From NCBI GenBank assembly GCA_039808645.1, contig JBDHTL010000001.1, positions 1 through 64,000 on the forward strand: a DNA stretch of 64,000 nt, read 5' to 3'. Made by a program: the position numbers and the translations under genes. The notes under the pieces are model-generated. The model ran no database searches and was not told the DNA's origin. It was given only the letters and a program-made list of their open reading frames with translations. The DNA is from JAJXWB01 sp039808645. GTDB taxonomy: Bacteria > Pseudomonadota > Alphaproteobacteria > Rhizobiales > Beijerinckiaceae. Positions 25,316-33,407 of the stretch are shown here, one piece after another. Within the stretch, counting starts at the first letter, position 1. Every line of letters begins with the position of its first letter.

Positions 25316-28300
25316 CTAGCCCTCGAAGCCTCGTCCGTCGTCGCGAAGGAAGACGTAGATCGCCGGTATCACGAGAATGGTCAGCGCGGTCGAGGAGACC
25401 AGTCCGAACACCATCGAGATCGCGAGCCCCTGGAAGATCGGGTCCGTCAGGATGAAGGCCGCGCCGATCACCGCCGCCGCCGCGGTGAGGAAGATCGGCT
25501 TGAAGCGGATCGCGCCGGCGTCGATCAGCGCGCGGCGCAGCGTCACGCCGTCCGCCTGCCGGTGGCGAATGAAATCGACCAGCAGGATCGAGTTGCGCAC
25601 GATGATGCCGGCGAGTGCGATGAATCCGATCATCGACGTCGCGGTGAAGGCGGCGTTGAGCATCCAGTGGCCGGTGAGGATGCCGATGAAGGTCAGCGGC
25701 ACCGGCACGAGAATGACGAGCGGCAGCTTGAACGAGCCGAACTGCGCGACGACCAGCAGATAGATGCCGAGGATCGCCACCATGAAGGCCGCGCCCATGT
25801 CGCGGAACGTGACGTAGGTGACCTCCCATTCGCCGTCCCAAAGCAGGGTCGGCCTGGAATCGTCGAGCGGCTGGCCGTGATACTTGATCGCCGGTTTCGG
25901 CGTCGCGCCGAAGTCGAGCTTGGCGATCTCCTCCTCGACCGCGAGCATGCCGTAGACCGGCGACTCGAACCGGCCGGCGACTTCCGCGCTCACCATTTCC
26001 GCATAGCGGCCGTTGTGCCGGAAGATCGGGAAGGACGAGGGCTCGCGCGTCGCCTTCACGACGTCGCCGAGTTCGACATTTGCCCCCTGGCGCGGCGTGC
26101 CGCCGGCCGGCAGCGGCGTCGTCAGCAGCTTCTCGCCGGGCGTGAGCGCCGAACGCGGCAGCGCGACGGAAATGTCGACCGGCTTCTCGCCGTCGCCGCG
26201 CTGCGAATAGCCGATCTTCACGCCGCCGAACAGGGCGGCGATCGTGTCGTAGACCGCCTGCTCCTGCACGCCGTGAAACTCGAGCGCCTCCTGGTCGATC
26301 GAATAGCGCAGGCGCTCGTGCTGGACGCCGAAGCTGTCGTCGACGTCGACGACGAAATCGACCTTCTTGAAGGCCTCCTTGACCTTGCCGGCGATTTCGC
26401 GCCGCGCCTCCGGCGTCGGTCCGTAGATTTCCGCGAGCAGCGTCGAGACGACCGGCGGACCCGGCGGGACTTCCACCACCTTCACCGACGCGCGCGGCGG
26501 CAGGTCGAGATCGGCGAGGCGTTGGCGGATGTCGAGCGCGATGGCGTGGCTGGCGCGCTTGCGATGGTCCTTGGGGGTGAGATTGACCGAAAGGTCGCCG
26601 AGCTCCGGCGTCTGGCGCAGGTAGTAATGGCGCACGAGGCCGTTGAAGTTGAACGGCGCGGAGGCGCCCGCATAGGCCTGGATCGAGACGAGTTCGGGCA
26701 GGTCCTTGAGCTTCTGCGAGGCCTGCATCAGCACGCGCTCGGTCTGTTCGAGCGAGGCGCCGCGCGGCAGGTCGACCACGACCTGGATTTCCGACTTGTT
26801 GTCGAAAGGCAGCAGTTTGACGCGCACGCTCTTGGTGTAGAAGAGGCCGAGCGAGGCGAGCGTGAGCCCGCCGACGACGAACAGGAATATCTTCGAGCGC
26901 TTACGGCCCTCGAGCAGCCATGTCGCGATCTTCGCATAGGCGCGGCCCATCGCGCCGGGATCGTCGTGGTGGTGCGCCTGCGCGTGGTCGCCCTCGAACC
27001 GCCGGCGCGCGATCTTGAGCAGCAGCCAGGGCGTGATCGTCACCGCCACGAAGAAGGAGAACAGCATCGCCATCGAGGCGTTGGCGGGAATGGGGCTCAT
27101 GTACGGCCCCATCATGCCGCTGACGAACATCATCGGCAGCAGCGCCGCGACGATGGTGAGCGTCGCCACGATCGTGGGATTGCCGACTTCCGCGACGGCC
27201 TCGACGGCCGTTTCGACAAGACCGCGGTTTCCGCGCATGCCCCAGTGGCGCACGATGTTCTCGACGACGACGATCGCGTCGTCCACGAGAATGCCGATCG
27301 AGAAGATCAGCGCGAACAGGCTGACGCGGTTGATCGTGTAGCCCATCAGCCAGGAGGCGAAGAGCGTCAGCAGGATTGTCGTCGGGATGATGACGGCGAC
27401 GACGACGCCCTCGCGCCAGCCGATCGCCAGCGTTATGAGAATGACGATGGAAACGGTGGCGAGCGCGAGATGGAACAGAAGCTCGTTGGCCTTCTCCGTC
27501 GCCGTCTCGCCGTAGTTGCGCGTGACTTCGACGCTCACGTCGGCCGGCACGATCGTCCCGCGCGCCGTCCCCAGCCGCTGCAATATCTCGTGCGCGACCG
27601 TGACCGCGTTCGCGCCCTTGCGCTTGGCGAGCGCGAGACTGACGGCCGGCCGCGTGTCGAGCCCGCCCTTGCCGTCGGGCGTGATCGTCCAGGCGCGATG
27701 GTCATTCTGCGCGGCGCCGACTATCACGTCGGCGACGTCCTTCAGATAGACCGGGCGCCCGTCGCGCGAGGTGAGCAGGAGCTGGCCGATGTCGGCGACG
27801 CCCTGCAGGGTCTGGCCGGCGACGACCGGGAAGGAGCGATTGTCGCGCCGGAGCATGCCGGCCTGAAAGCTGCGATTGGCGTTGGTCGCCTTGTCGATCA
27901 CCTGCGCGAGCGTCATGCCGTATTGCGCGAGACGCTCGGGGTCGGGCTCGATGCGAATCTGGCTCGTCGCGCCGCCGACGATGAACGTGCCCCCGATATT
28001 GTGCACCTTGGCGAGATCGTGCCGCAATTGCTCGGCGACGCGTTGCAGGCCGTTGTCGGTCCAGCGCGCGGCGGCCTCGGGCCTCGCGGCCAGCGTCAGC
28101 ACCACGGTCGCGACGTCGTCGATGCCGCGGCCGATGATCAGCGGTTCGACGAGCCCCTTCGGCAATTCGCCGATATGCGCGCGGATCTTCTCGTGCACGC
28201 GCAGGATCGCCGCATCCGCGTCGGTGCCGACGAGGAAGCGGGCGGTGACGAGCGCATTGTCGTCCTGCGTCTGCGAATAGACATGCTCGACGCCGTCGAT

Positions 28301-28549
28301 GCTCTTGACGATGTCTTCCAGCGGCCGCGTCACGAGTTCGACCGCGTCCGCCGACTTGTAGCCGTTGGCGGGCACGACGATGTCGACCATCGGCACGCTG
28401 ATCTGCGGCTCCTCCTCGCGCGGCAGCGCGATCAGCGCGATCGCGCCGACGATGATCGAGGCGAGCAGCAGCAGCGGCGTGAGCGGCGACACGATGAAGG
28501 CGCGCGTCAGGCGGCCCGACACGCCGGGATTGGACGAAGGCTCGCTCAT
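25316..28549 (-). CDS. RND efflux transporter permease
   Basis: A 1077-residue inner-membrane pump with 12 predicted helices and two large periplasmic loops. The proton-relay block SIGILVDDAIVVVENIVRH is near residue 420, and the N-terminus has EEEPQISVPMVDIVVPANG. The family covers drug, metal and hydrophobic-compound export, and the sequence does not give the substrate. It overlaps the adaptor gene by four bases. The pair is divergent from, and probably repressed by, the SqrR/BigR-like regulator at 29570, so expression in response to reactive sulfur species is a reasonable inference. No outer-membrane channel gene is next to it. Confidence 0.92.
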   Translation of the reverse strand: MSEPSSNPGVSGRLTRAFIVSPLTPLLLLASIIVGAIALIALPREEEPQISVPMVDIVVPANGYKSADAVELVTRPLEDIVKSIDGVEHVYSQTQDDNALVTARFLVGTDADAAILRVHEKIRAHIGELPKGLVEPLIIGRGIDDVATVVLTLAARPEAAARWTDNGLQRVAEQLRHDLAKVHNIGGTFIVGGATSQIRIEPDPERLAQYGMTLAQVIDKATNANRSFQAGMLRRDNRSFPVVAGQTLQGVADIGQLLLTSRDGRPVYLKDVADVIVGAAQNDHRAWTITPDGKGGLDTRPAVSLALAKRKGANAVTVAHEILQRLGTARGTIVPADVSVEVTRNYGETATEKANELLFHLALATVSIVILITLAIGWREGVVVAVIIPTTILLTLFASWLMGYTINRVSLFALIFSIGILVDDAIVVVENIVRHWGMRGNRGLVETAVEAVAEVGNPTIVATLTIVAALLPMMFVSGMMGPYMSPIPANASMAMLFSFFVAVTITPWLLLKIARRRFEGDHAQAHHHDDPGAMGRAYAKIATWLLEGRKRSKIFLFVVGGLTLASLGLFYTKSVRVKLLPFDNKSEIQVVVDLPRGASLEQTERVLMQASQKLKDLPELVSIQAYAGASAPFNFNGLVRHYYLRQTPELGDLSVNLTPKDHRKRASHAIALDIRQRLADLDLPPRASVKVVEVPPGPPVVSTLLAEIYGPTPEARREIAGKVKEAFKKVDFVVDVDDSFGVQHERLRYSIDQEALEFHGVQEQAVYDTIAALFGGVKIGYSQRGDGEKPVDISVALPRSALTPGEKLLTTPLPAGGTPRQGANVELGDVVKATREPSSFPIFRHNGRYAEMVSAEVAGRFESPVYGMLAVEEEIAKLDFGATPKPAIKYHGQPLDDSRPTLLWDGEWEVTYVTFRDMGAAFMVAILGIYLLVVAQFGSFKLPLVILVPVPLTFIGILTGHWMLNAAFTATSMIGFIALAGIIVRNSILLVDFIRHRQADGVTLRRALIDAGAIRFKPIFLTAAAAVIGAAFILTDPIFQGLAISMVFGLVSSTALTILVIPAIYVFLRDDGRGFEG

Positions 28550-29511
28550 GGCGTCAGCAGCACGTCGCCGTCCGCGACGCCCGACAGGATTTCGACGCCT
28601 TCGGCCGAACTCTCGCCGATCTGCACGACGATCTCGTCGCCGTTCTTCAGCCGGACGAACTTGACGCCGGCGCGCTCGAACACGGCCGACGCCGGCACGA
28701 CGATCGTCGGCCGCCGGCCGGTCGAGACATAGACGCGGGTGCGCTCGCCCACGAAATAATTGCCGAGCCCGGGCACGTCGACGTCGGCGATCACCCGGCC
28801 GCCGGCGATTTCCGGGTAGACGATCCGCACGACGCCTTCCTGCGCCGCCTTCAGCCCGCCCTCCTGCCCGCGCGCGGCCATCAGCACCTTGTCGCCGGCG
28901 CGCATGAAGCGGGCGTGGCGCTCCGGCAATTGCATGCGCAGGATGAACTGCTCCTCGGCGATCGTCGCCACCGTCTCGCCCGGCATCAGCACGCGGCCCA
29001 TCGAAACCGGCACGGTCAGAACGCGGCCCGCGCCCGGCGCCAGCACCGCGCCCTCCGCGCTCTGCTGCACGATGACCTCGCGGTCGGACCTGATCGCCGA
29101 CAGGTTGCGTTCGCCGATGTCGAGCGCGGCTTTCGCCTGGTCGAGCTGCGCCTGCGTGCTCACGCCGCGGCGCATCAGTTCGGCGACGCGGTCGAAATCG
29201 AGCTGCGCCTTGTCGCGCGCCGCCTGCTGGGACTTGATGCGCGAGTCGAGCGCCTGCATCTGCAGCGACAGCTTCTGGTCGACGACGCGCGCGATCTCCT
29301 GGCCCGCTGCGACGACGTCGCCTTCCTTGACCCTGAGCTGCGCGACCGTGCCGCCGATTCGCGCCCTGGCCACGAGCTGGCGGACCGGCTCGACCGTGGC
29401 GATCACCGCCTTGCGATCGTCGATCTCACGGGTGCGCACGGCGAATTCGCCGGCCGCCGCGCCTTGCGCCGTCCCCATGAACATCAGCGCGACCAGACTC
29501 CACACCCGCAT
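28546..29511 (-). CDS. RND periplasmic adaptor (membrane fusion) protein
   Basis: A 321-residue adaptor with an N-terminal signal sequence (MRVWSLVALMFMGTAQGAAAG), a barrel-sandwich part (VARARIGGTVAQLRVKEGDVVAAGQ), a coiled-coil hairpin (about residues 75-130) and the second half-motif APGAGRVLTVPVSMGRVLMPGE. A further ATG at 29541 exists, but it sits inside a likely -10 box (TATAGA, 29546-29541), while the ATG at 29511 has a GGAGAGG ribosome site; the latter is preferred. It overlaps the pump gene. The promoter region is shared with the ArsR gene. Confidence 0.87.
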   Translation of the reverse strand: MRVWSLVALMFMGTAQGAAAGEFAVRTREIDDRKAVIATVEPVRQLVARARIGGTVAQLRVKEGDVVAAGQEIARVVDQKLSLQMQALDSRIKSQQAARDKAQLDFDRVAELMRRGVSTQAQLDQAKAALDIGERNLSAIRSDREVIVQQSAEGAVLAPGAGRVLTVPVSMGRVLMPGETVATIAEEQFILRMQLPERHARFMRAGDKVLMAARGQEGGLKAAQEGVVRIVYPEIAGGRVIADVDVPGLGNYFVGERTRVYVSTGRRPTIVVPASAVFERAGVKFVRLKNGDEIVVQIGESSAEGVEILSGVADGDVLLTP

Positions 29512-29534
29512 GACCAGCAACCTCTCCGATTGGT

Positions 29535-29571
29535 TTGACATCTATATCTGAATATGCGAATATTGCAATAT
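29535..29571. promoter_or_regulatory. Overlapping divergent promoters and ArsR operator
   Basis: On the plus strand a perfect TTGACA (29535-29540) stands 17 bases before GAATAT. On the minus strand TTGCAA (29568-29563) stands 16 bases before TATAGA (29546-29541). Between and over them lies CGAATATTGCAAT (29557-29569), which contains the perfect palindrome ATATTGCAATAT (29560-29571) and AATAT units repeated every eight bases. This is the best-formed copy of a motif found before five other loci in the window. Confidence 0.65.
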
Positions 29572-29911
29572 GAAAGCCGAGGATCTCGCGGCGCAGGCCT
29601 CGCAGGCCGAGACGATGCTCAAGGCGCTCGCCAACCGCAGCCGCCTGATGATCCTGTGCGACCTGTACCGGCAGGAGCGCTCGGTCAACGAACTCTGCGC
29701 TTCGCTCGAACTCAGCCAGCCGACGCTGTCGCAGCACCTCGCCCGCCTCAGGGCCGACGGGCTGGTGCACACGCGGCGCGACGCGCAGAAGATCTGCTAC
29801 TCGCTCGCCGGCCCCGGCGTCGAGCGCATGATCGGCCTTCTGCACGACATGTTCTGCGCCGGCAAATGCGCCCTGCCCGAGCCTGCGCCCAGGAAAAGGA
29901 AAGTCAGATGA
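29570..29911 (+). CDS. ArsR-family persulfide-responsive repressor (SqrR/BigR-like)
   Basis: A 113-residue winged-helix repressor. The helix-turn-helix is SVNELCASLELSQPTLSQHLARLRADGLV (about 38-66). Cys30 (in LMILCDL) and Cys96 (in HDMFCAG) are 66 residues apart, the same spacing as Cys41/Cys107 of SqrR and Cys42/Cys108 of BigR, which form a tetrasulfide link when exposed to persulfides. Extra cysteines are at 43, 76 and 100. The start codon lies on the operator, and a promoter would begin transcription close to the ATG, so the mRNA may be leaderless. It overlaps the next gene (ATGA). Confidence 0.88.
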   Translation: MKAEDLAAQASQAETMLKALANRSRLMILCDLYRQERSVNELCASLELSQPTLSQHLARLRADGLVHTRRDAQKICYSLAGPGVERMIGLLHDMFCAGKCALPEPAPRKRKVR

Positions 29912-30111
29912 ACGTCGATTCCCTCGTCATGCGTTTCGCCGGCGTCTTCATTCTCGCCACGCTCGCGCTCGCCCACTGGCATTCCCCGAACTGGCTCTGG
30001 GCCACCGCCTTCGTCGGCGCCAACCTGCTGCAGGCGTCGTTCACCGGCTTCTGCCCGCTGGCGATCATGCTCAGGCGCTTCGGCGTCGAGCCCGGCCGCG
30101 CCTTCGGCTAG
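29908..30111 (+). CDS. YgaP-like small membrane protein (DUF2892)
   Basis: A 67-residue protein with two hydrophobic segments (about 9-24 and 28-45), then the family mark FTGFCPLAIMLRRFGV. DUF2892 domains occur alone or fused to rhodaneses (YgaP) and are frequent beside sulfide-responsive ArsR genes. The single cysteine in GFCP is conserved in the family. It starts inside the ArsR stop codon, so both are made from one transcript. It probably sits in the inner membrane and takes part in sulfane-sulfur handling; the exact role is not known. Confidence 0.8.
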   Translation: MNVDSLVMRFAGVFILATLALAHWHSPNWLWATAFVGANLLQASFTGFCPLAIMLRRFGVEPGRAFG

Positions 30112-30174
30112 CGCGCCGCGCCGACGGGGCGGCGCCTGCCGTCCCGCGCAAGGCGGTCATGTTCGCGTGATCGG

Positions 30175-30203
30175 TTGCGAATATGATGATTTCATTCTAT
30201 ATG
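30175..30203 (+). promoter_or_regulatory. Promoter with ArsR-type operator motif
   Basis: TTGCGA (30175-30180) and TATATG (30198-30203), 17 bases apart, form a plausible promoter. The motif copy CGAATATGATGAT (30178-30190) overlaps the -35 and spacer. The AT-rich stretch continues to 30220 (TTGATATATAG) in otherwise GC-rich DNA. It would serve the second ArsR gene, 150 bases downstream. Confidence 0.5.
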
Positions 30204-30304
30204 TATCCATTGATATATAGAGCGAATCGCGGCGTCGTGGCGACTTTCGTCGTGACGTGTTCGCGCTGCGCTTTTGCAGGCTCGGCCCGCGAAAGCAGGC
30301 GAAC

Positions 30305-30355
30305 TGGAATTGGCGACGCGCTGAAATTGGCGACACGTTGGAACTGACGACACGA
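30305..30355 (+). repeat. Three 17-base tandem repeats just before the second ArsR gene
   Basis: TGGAATTGGCGACGCGC, TGAAATTGGCGACACGT and TGGAACTGACGACACGA follow one another without gaps at 30305-30321, 30322-30338 and 30339-30355. The last base of the third unit is the A of the ATG. They lie in the untranslated leader and could affect translation or bind a regulator. Confidence 0.8.
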
Positions 30356-30777
30356 TGGCCGCATCTGCGATGACAACCCTCGAGAAGGCGGCCGCCGCCC
30401 CGTCGGCGCTCGACGGCTCGGATTTCGCAATGATGGTGGAGAAGGCGCGCGAGGCGAGCGATTTCCTCAAGGCGCTGTCGCACGAATCCCGCCTGCTGCT
30501 CCTCTGCGCGCTGTCCGAGGGCGAGTGTTCGGTCGGCGAGCTCGAGAACATTCTCGGCGAACGCCAGTCGACCGTCTCGCAGCAGCTCGCGCGCCTGCGC
30601 CTCGACCGGCTCGTGTCGACCCGCCGCGATGGCAAGACGATCTATTATTCGCTCGCCGACGAGAACGTCCGCGCCATTCTCGACGCCCTGCGCAAGGCGT
30701 TCTGCGACCCCGGCGAAGGCGGCGCGCCCCGGGCCAGGGCCGCATCCAGGCCCAAGGCCAGGCCCACGCGTCGCTGA
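30355..30777 (+). CDS. Second ArsR-family repressor with SqrR/BigR cysteine pair
   Basis: A 140-residue winged-helix repressor. Helix-turn-helix CSVGELENILGERQSTVSQQLARLRLDRLV spans about 58-87. Cys51 (LLLCALS) and Cys117 (KAFCDP) are 66 residues apart, as in SqrR and BigR; Cys58 is extra. The C-terminal 20 residues are basic and disordered. The N-terminal 25 residues are Ala-rich, and ATG codons at 30370 or 30430 are possible alternative starts, since no strong ribosome site is seen. It stands alone, convergent with the end of the dsr operon, which makes it the best candidate regulator of the sulfur genes. Confidence 0.87.
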   Translation: MAASAMTTLEKAAAAPSALDGSDFAMMVEKAREASDFLKALSHESRLLLLCALSEGECSVGELENILGERQSTVSQQLARLRLDRLVSTRRDGKTIYYSLADENVRAILDALRKAFCDPGEGGAPRARAASRPKARPTRR

Positions 30778-30793
30778 CGCCTGCGCGTGAACG

Positions 30794-30823
30794 CCGGGGC
30801 GAGGCAGGATCGCCGCGCCCCGG
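30794..30823. terminator. Hairpin between the ArsR gene and the end of the dsr operon
   Basis: CCGGGGCG (30794-30801) and CGCCCCGG (30816-30823) form an 8-base stem with a 14-base loop in the 55-base gap between convergent genes. There is no T run, so it is only a possible terminator. Confidence 0.35.
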
Positions 30824-30832
30824 GCCTTCCGT

Positions 30833-31954
30833 TCAGCCGACCACGATGCGCGGCGCCGGCCGGGCGCCGGTCGCGCCGCCGCTGACATTGGCCCACGCTT
30901 TCTCCGCGATCTCGATATAGGCCTTGGCCTGCGGGCTGTCGGGCGTCGTGGCGACGACGGGCGCGCCGGCGTCGGAGGTTTCGCGGATCGACATGTGCAG
31001 CGGCGCCTCGCCGAGGAACGGCACGCCGAGCCGCTCCGCCTCGTGCCGCGCCCCGCCGTGCGCGAACACGTCCGAGCGCTGGCCGCAGTGCGGGCACAGG
31101 AAATAGCTCATGTTCTCGACCACGCCGATGATCGGCACATGCACCTGCTGGAACATGGCGATGCCGCGCCGCGCGTCGATCAGCGCGAGATCCTGCGGCG
31201 TGGAGACGATGATCGCGCCGGCAAGCGGCACGCTCTGCGCCAGGGTCAGCTGCGCGTCGCCGGTGCCGGGCGGCATGTCGACCACCAGCACGTCGAGATC
31301 GCCCCATTCGACGTCCTCGAGCAATTGCTTGATCGCCGACATGACCATCGGGCCGCGCCAGACGATCGGCGCCTCGTCCTCGACCAGGAAGCCGATCGAC
31401 ATGACCTTCACGCCGTAATTCTCCATCGGCGCGAGCTTCACGCCGTCGGCGGCCATGTGCGGCTTGCCCTTGATGCCGAAGAGACGCGGCATGGACGGGC
31501 CGTAGACGTCTGCGTCGAGCACGCCGACCTTCAGGCCCTGCCGCTTCAGGCCGAGCGCGACGTTGCAGGCCGTCGTCGACTTGCCGACGCCGCCCTTGCC
31601 GGAGGCGACCGCGATGATCTTGCCGACGCGCGCCGCGCCGCCGGAAGCCGCCGGCTTTGCGTGCCCCGACGAGCGGACGGGCTGGCCGCGCTGCCCGGCG
31701 CCCTGCTCGGCCTCGCTGGTCAGCGTCACATAGGCGGCCGCAACGCCCGCGAGCTTCTTGATCGTCGCTTCCACGCGGCCGCGCATCGGCTCCAGCGCCT
31801 GCACCTTGCCCGGTTCGACGTTGATCGAGACGAAGACCTTGCCGTCGCGCACGCTCACGCCGCCGAGCGCGCCGGACTGGGCGAGCGTCTTCGAGGCGTC
31901 CGGTCCCGGCAGTCCGCCGATCGCCGCCAAAACCTGTTCCTGCGTCACGCTCAT
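30833..31954 (-). CDS. Mrp/ApbC-type iron-sulfur carrier ATPase
   Basis: A 373-residue P-loop protein of the Mrp/NBP35 group, which carries [4Fe-4S] clusters to apo-proteins. The N-terminal about 80 residues are a MIP18-like (DUF59) domain. A linker precedes the deviant Walker A VASGKGGVGKST near residue 115, then VGVLDADVYGPSMP, and the cluster-binding C-P-H-C in YFLCPHCGQ. It is the last gene of the dsr operon, and its start overlaps the stop of the siroheme synthase gene (ATGA). The Dsr and Soe enzymes need many [4Fe-4S] clusters, which explains its place here. Confidence 0.92.
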   Translation of the reverse strand: MSVTQEQVLAAIGGLPGPDASKTLAQSGALGGVSVRDGKVFVSINVEPGKVQALEPMRGRVEATIKKLAGVAAAYVTLTSEAEQGAGQRGQPVRSSGHAKPAASGGAARVGKIIAVASGKGGVGKSTTACNVALGLKRQGLKVGVLDADVYGPSMPRLFGIKGKPHMAADGVKLAPMENYGVKVMSIGFLVEDEAPIVWRGPMVMSAIKQLLEDVEWGDLDVLVVDMPPGTGDAQLTLAQSVPLAGAIIVSTPQDLALIDARRGIAMFQQVHVPIIGVVENMSYFLCPHCGQRSDVFAHGGARHEAERLGVPFLGEAPLHMSIRETSDAGAPVVATTPDSPQAKAYIEIAEKAWANVSGGATGARPAPRIVVG

Positions 31955-33378
31955 GATTTTTCCTCGTTCGATTCCGCTGCGCCGGGGCGCCGATGCCAGT
32001 CCAGTTTTTCCCGCAGGCGCACGACCGTGCCCACGATGACGATGGTCGGCCCGCGCAACTGCGCCGCGCGCGCCTTGGCGGCCAGATCGGCCAGCGTGCC
32101 GACCACCACGCGCTGGCTGGCGCGCGTGCCGTTGTCGACGATCGCCGCCGGCAGGTCGGGCGCCGCGCCATGCGCGACGAAGGCCGCCGTCAGCTCCTCT
32201 ATATGGTTCAGTCCCATGTAGACGGCCACTGTCTGATCGGGCCGGATCACCGTGGCCCAGTCGAGGTCGATCGGCCCGCGCCGGCTGTGCGCGGTGACGA
32301 AGACGCAGGCCTGGGCGTGGTCGCGATGGGTCAGCGGAATGCCGGAATAGGCCGAGCAGCCGATCGCCGCCGTCACGCCAGGGCAGACCTGGAAGGGAAT
32401 GCGGCATTCCGCCAGCCGCTCGATCTCCTCGCCGCCGCGCCCGAAGATGAACGGATCGCCGCCCTTGAGCCGCAGCACGCGCTTGCCCTGCCTGGCCAGG
32501 CGGACCAGCATGTCGCCGATCTCCTCCTGCGGCACGGGATGTTCCTTGGGGCGCTTGCCGACATAGATGCGCTCGGCCTCGCGCCGCGCCAGATCGACGA
32601 TCGCCGGATCGACCAGCCGGTCGTAGAGCACGACCTCGGCCTTCTGCATCAGGCGCAGGGCGCGAAAGGTGAGCAGGTCCGGGTCGCCCGGCCCGGCGCC
32701 GACCAGATAGACCTCGCCCTGGGGGTCGTCGGGCGCGCCGGCGGCGCGCTGCGCGATCTCGGCCGCGAGCGCCTGCGCGGCGCGCGCTTCGTCGCCGGCC
32801 AGCGCCATCTCGCCGATCGGCCCGTCGAGCGTGCGCTCCCAGAAGCGCCGGCGCCCGGCCGCGTCCGCGATCGCCGCGTTAACGCGTGCGCGGGATGCGC
32901 GCACGAATTCGGCGAGCCGGCCGTAGGAGGCCGGGATCGTCGCTTCCAGCCGCGCCTTCAGCATCCGCCCGAGGATCGGCGACGCGCCGCCGGTCGAGAT
33001 GGCCACGAGCAGCGGGCTGCGGTCGACGATCGAGGGAAGCGTGAAATCGCAGAGGTCGGGCCGGGTCGCGACATTGACCAGCGCCCGCGCCTCTTTCGCG
33101 ATTACGTGCGCGCGCTCGTCCTGCGCCGGCTCGTCGGTCGCGATCACGCAGACCGAAACGCCTTCCAGCTCGGCGGCCCTGTGCGGCCAGCGCGCGATGC
33201 GCTCGAAGGCGAATGTCTCCGCGACCGGCGCGAATTCCTCTGAAAACGCCGGCGCGAAGACGGTGACCTGCGCGCCGGCGCGCAGCAGCAGTTCGGCGCG
33301 GCGCGCCGCCGCCAGCCCGCCGCCGATCACGACCGCCCACTTGCCCCTCACGGCGAGGAAGATCGGCAGCTGCTCCAT
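31951..33378 (-). CDS. cysG: Siroheme synthase, multifunctional (CysG type)
   Basis: A 475-residue fusion. Residues 1 to about 210 are the dehydrogenase/ferrochelatase half (VVIGGGLAAARRAELLLRAGAQVTV). Residues 225-465 are the uroporphyrinogen-III methyltransferase half (GAGPGDPDLLTFRALR, KRVLRLKGGDPFIFGRGGEE, YMGLNHIEEL). It makes siroheme from uroporphyrinogen III. The ATG at 33378 (MEQLPIF) is the conserved family start. Its place between dsrN and the Fe-S carrier gene ties it to DsrAB, whose cofactor is siroheme or its amide. Confidence 0.94.
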   Translation of the reverse strand: MEQLPIFLAVRGKWAVVIGGGLAAARRAELLLRAGAQVTVFAPAFSEEFAPVAETFAFERIARWPHRAAELEGVSVCVIATDEPAQDERAHVIAKEARALVNVATRPDLCDFTLPSIVDRSPLLVAISTGGASPILGRMLKARLEATIPASYGRLAEFVRASRARVNAAIADAAGRRRFWERTLDGPIGEMALAGDEARAAQALAAEIAQRAAGAPDDPQGEVYLVGAGPGDPDLLTFRALRLMQKAEVVLYDRLVDPAIVDLARREAERIYVGKRPKEHPVPQEEIGDMLVRLARQGKRVLRLKGGDPFIFGRGGEEIERLAECRIPFQVCPGVTAAIGCSAYSGIPLTHRDHAQACVFVTAHSRRGPIDLDWATVIRPDQTVAVYMGLNHIEELTAAFVAHGAAPDLPAAIVDNGTRASQRVVVGTLADLAAKARAAQLRGPTIVIVGTVVRLREKLDWHRRPGAAESNEEKS

Positions 33379-33407
33379 TTCCGGTCTGTCGTCCTTGTCC
33401 CGTCGGC

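Noticed and set aside
23693..28732. Very long open frame (over 1600 codons) on the plus strand across the importer, the gap and the RND pump
   Set aside because: It is antisense to two clearly recognised genes, has Arg/Asp/His-rich composition typical of shadow frames in high-GC DNA, and has no recognisable domain.
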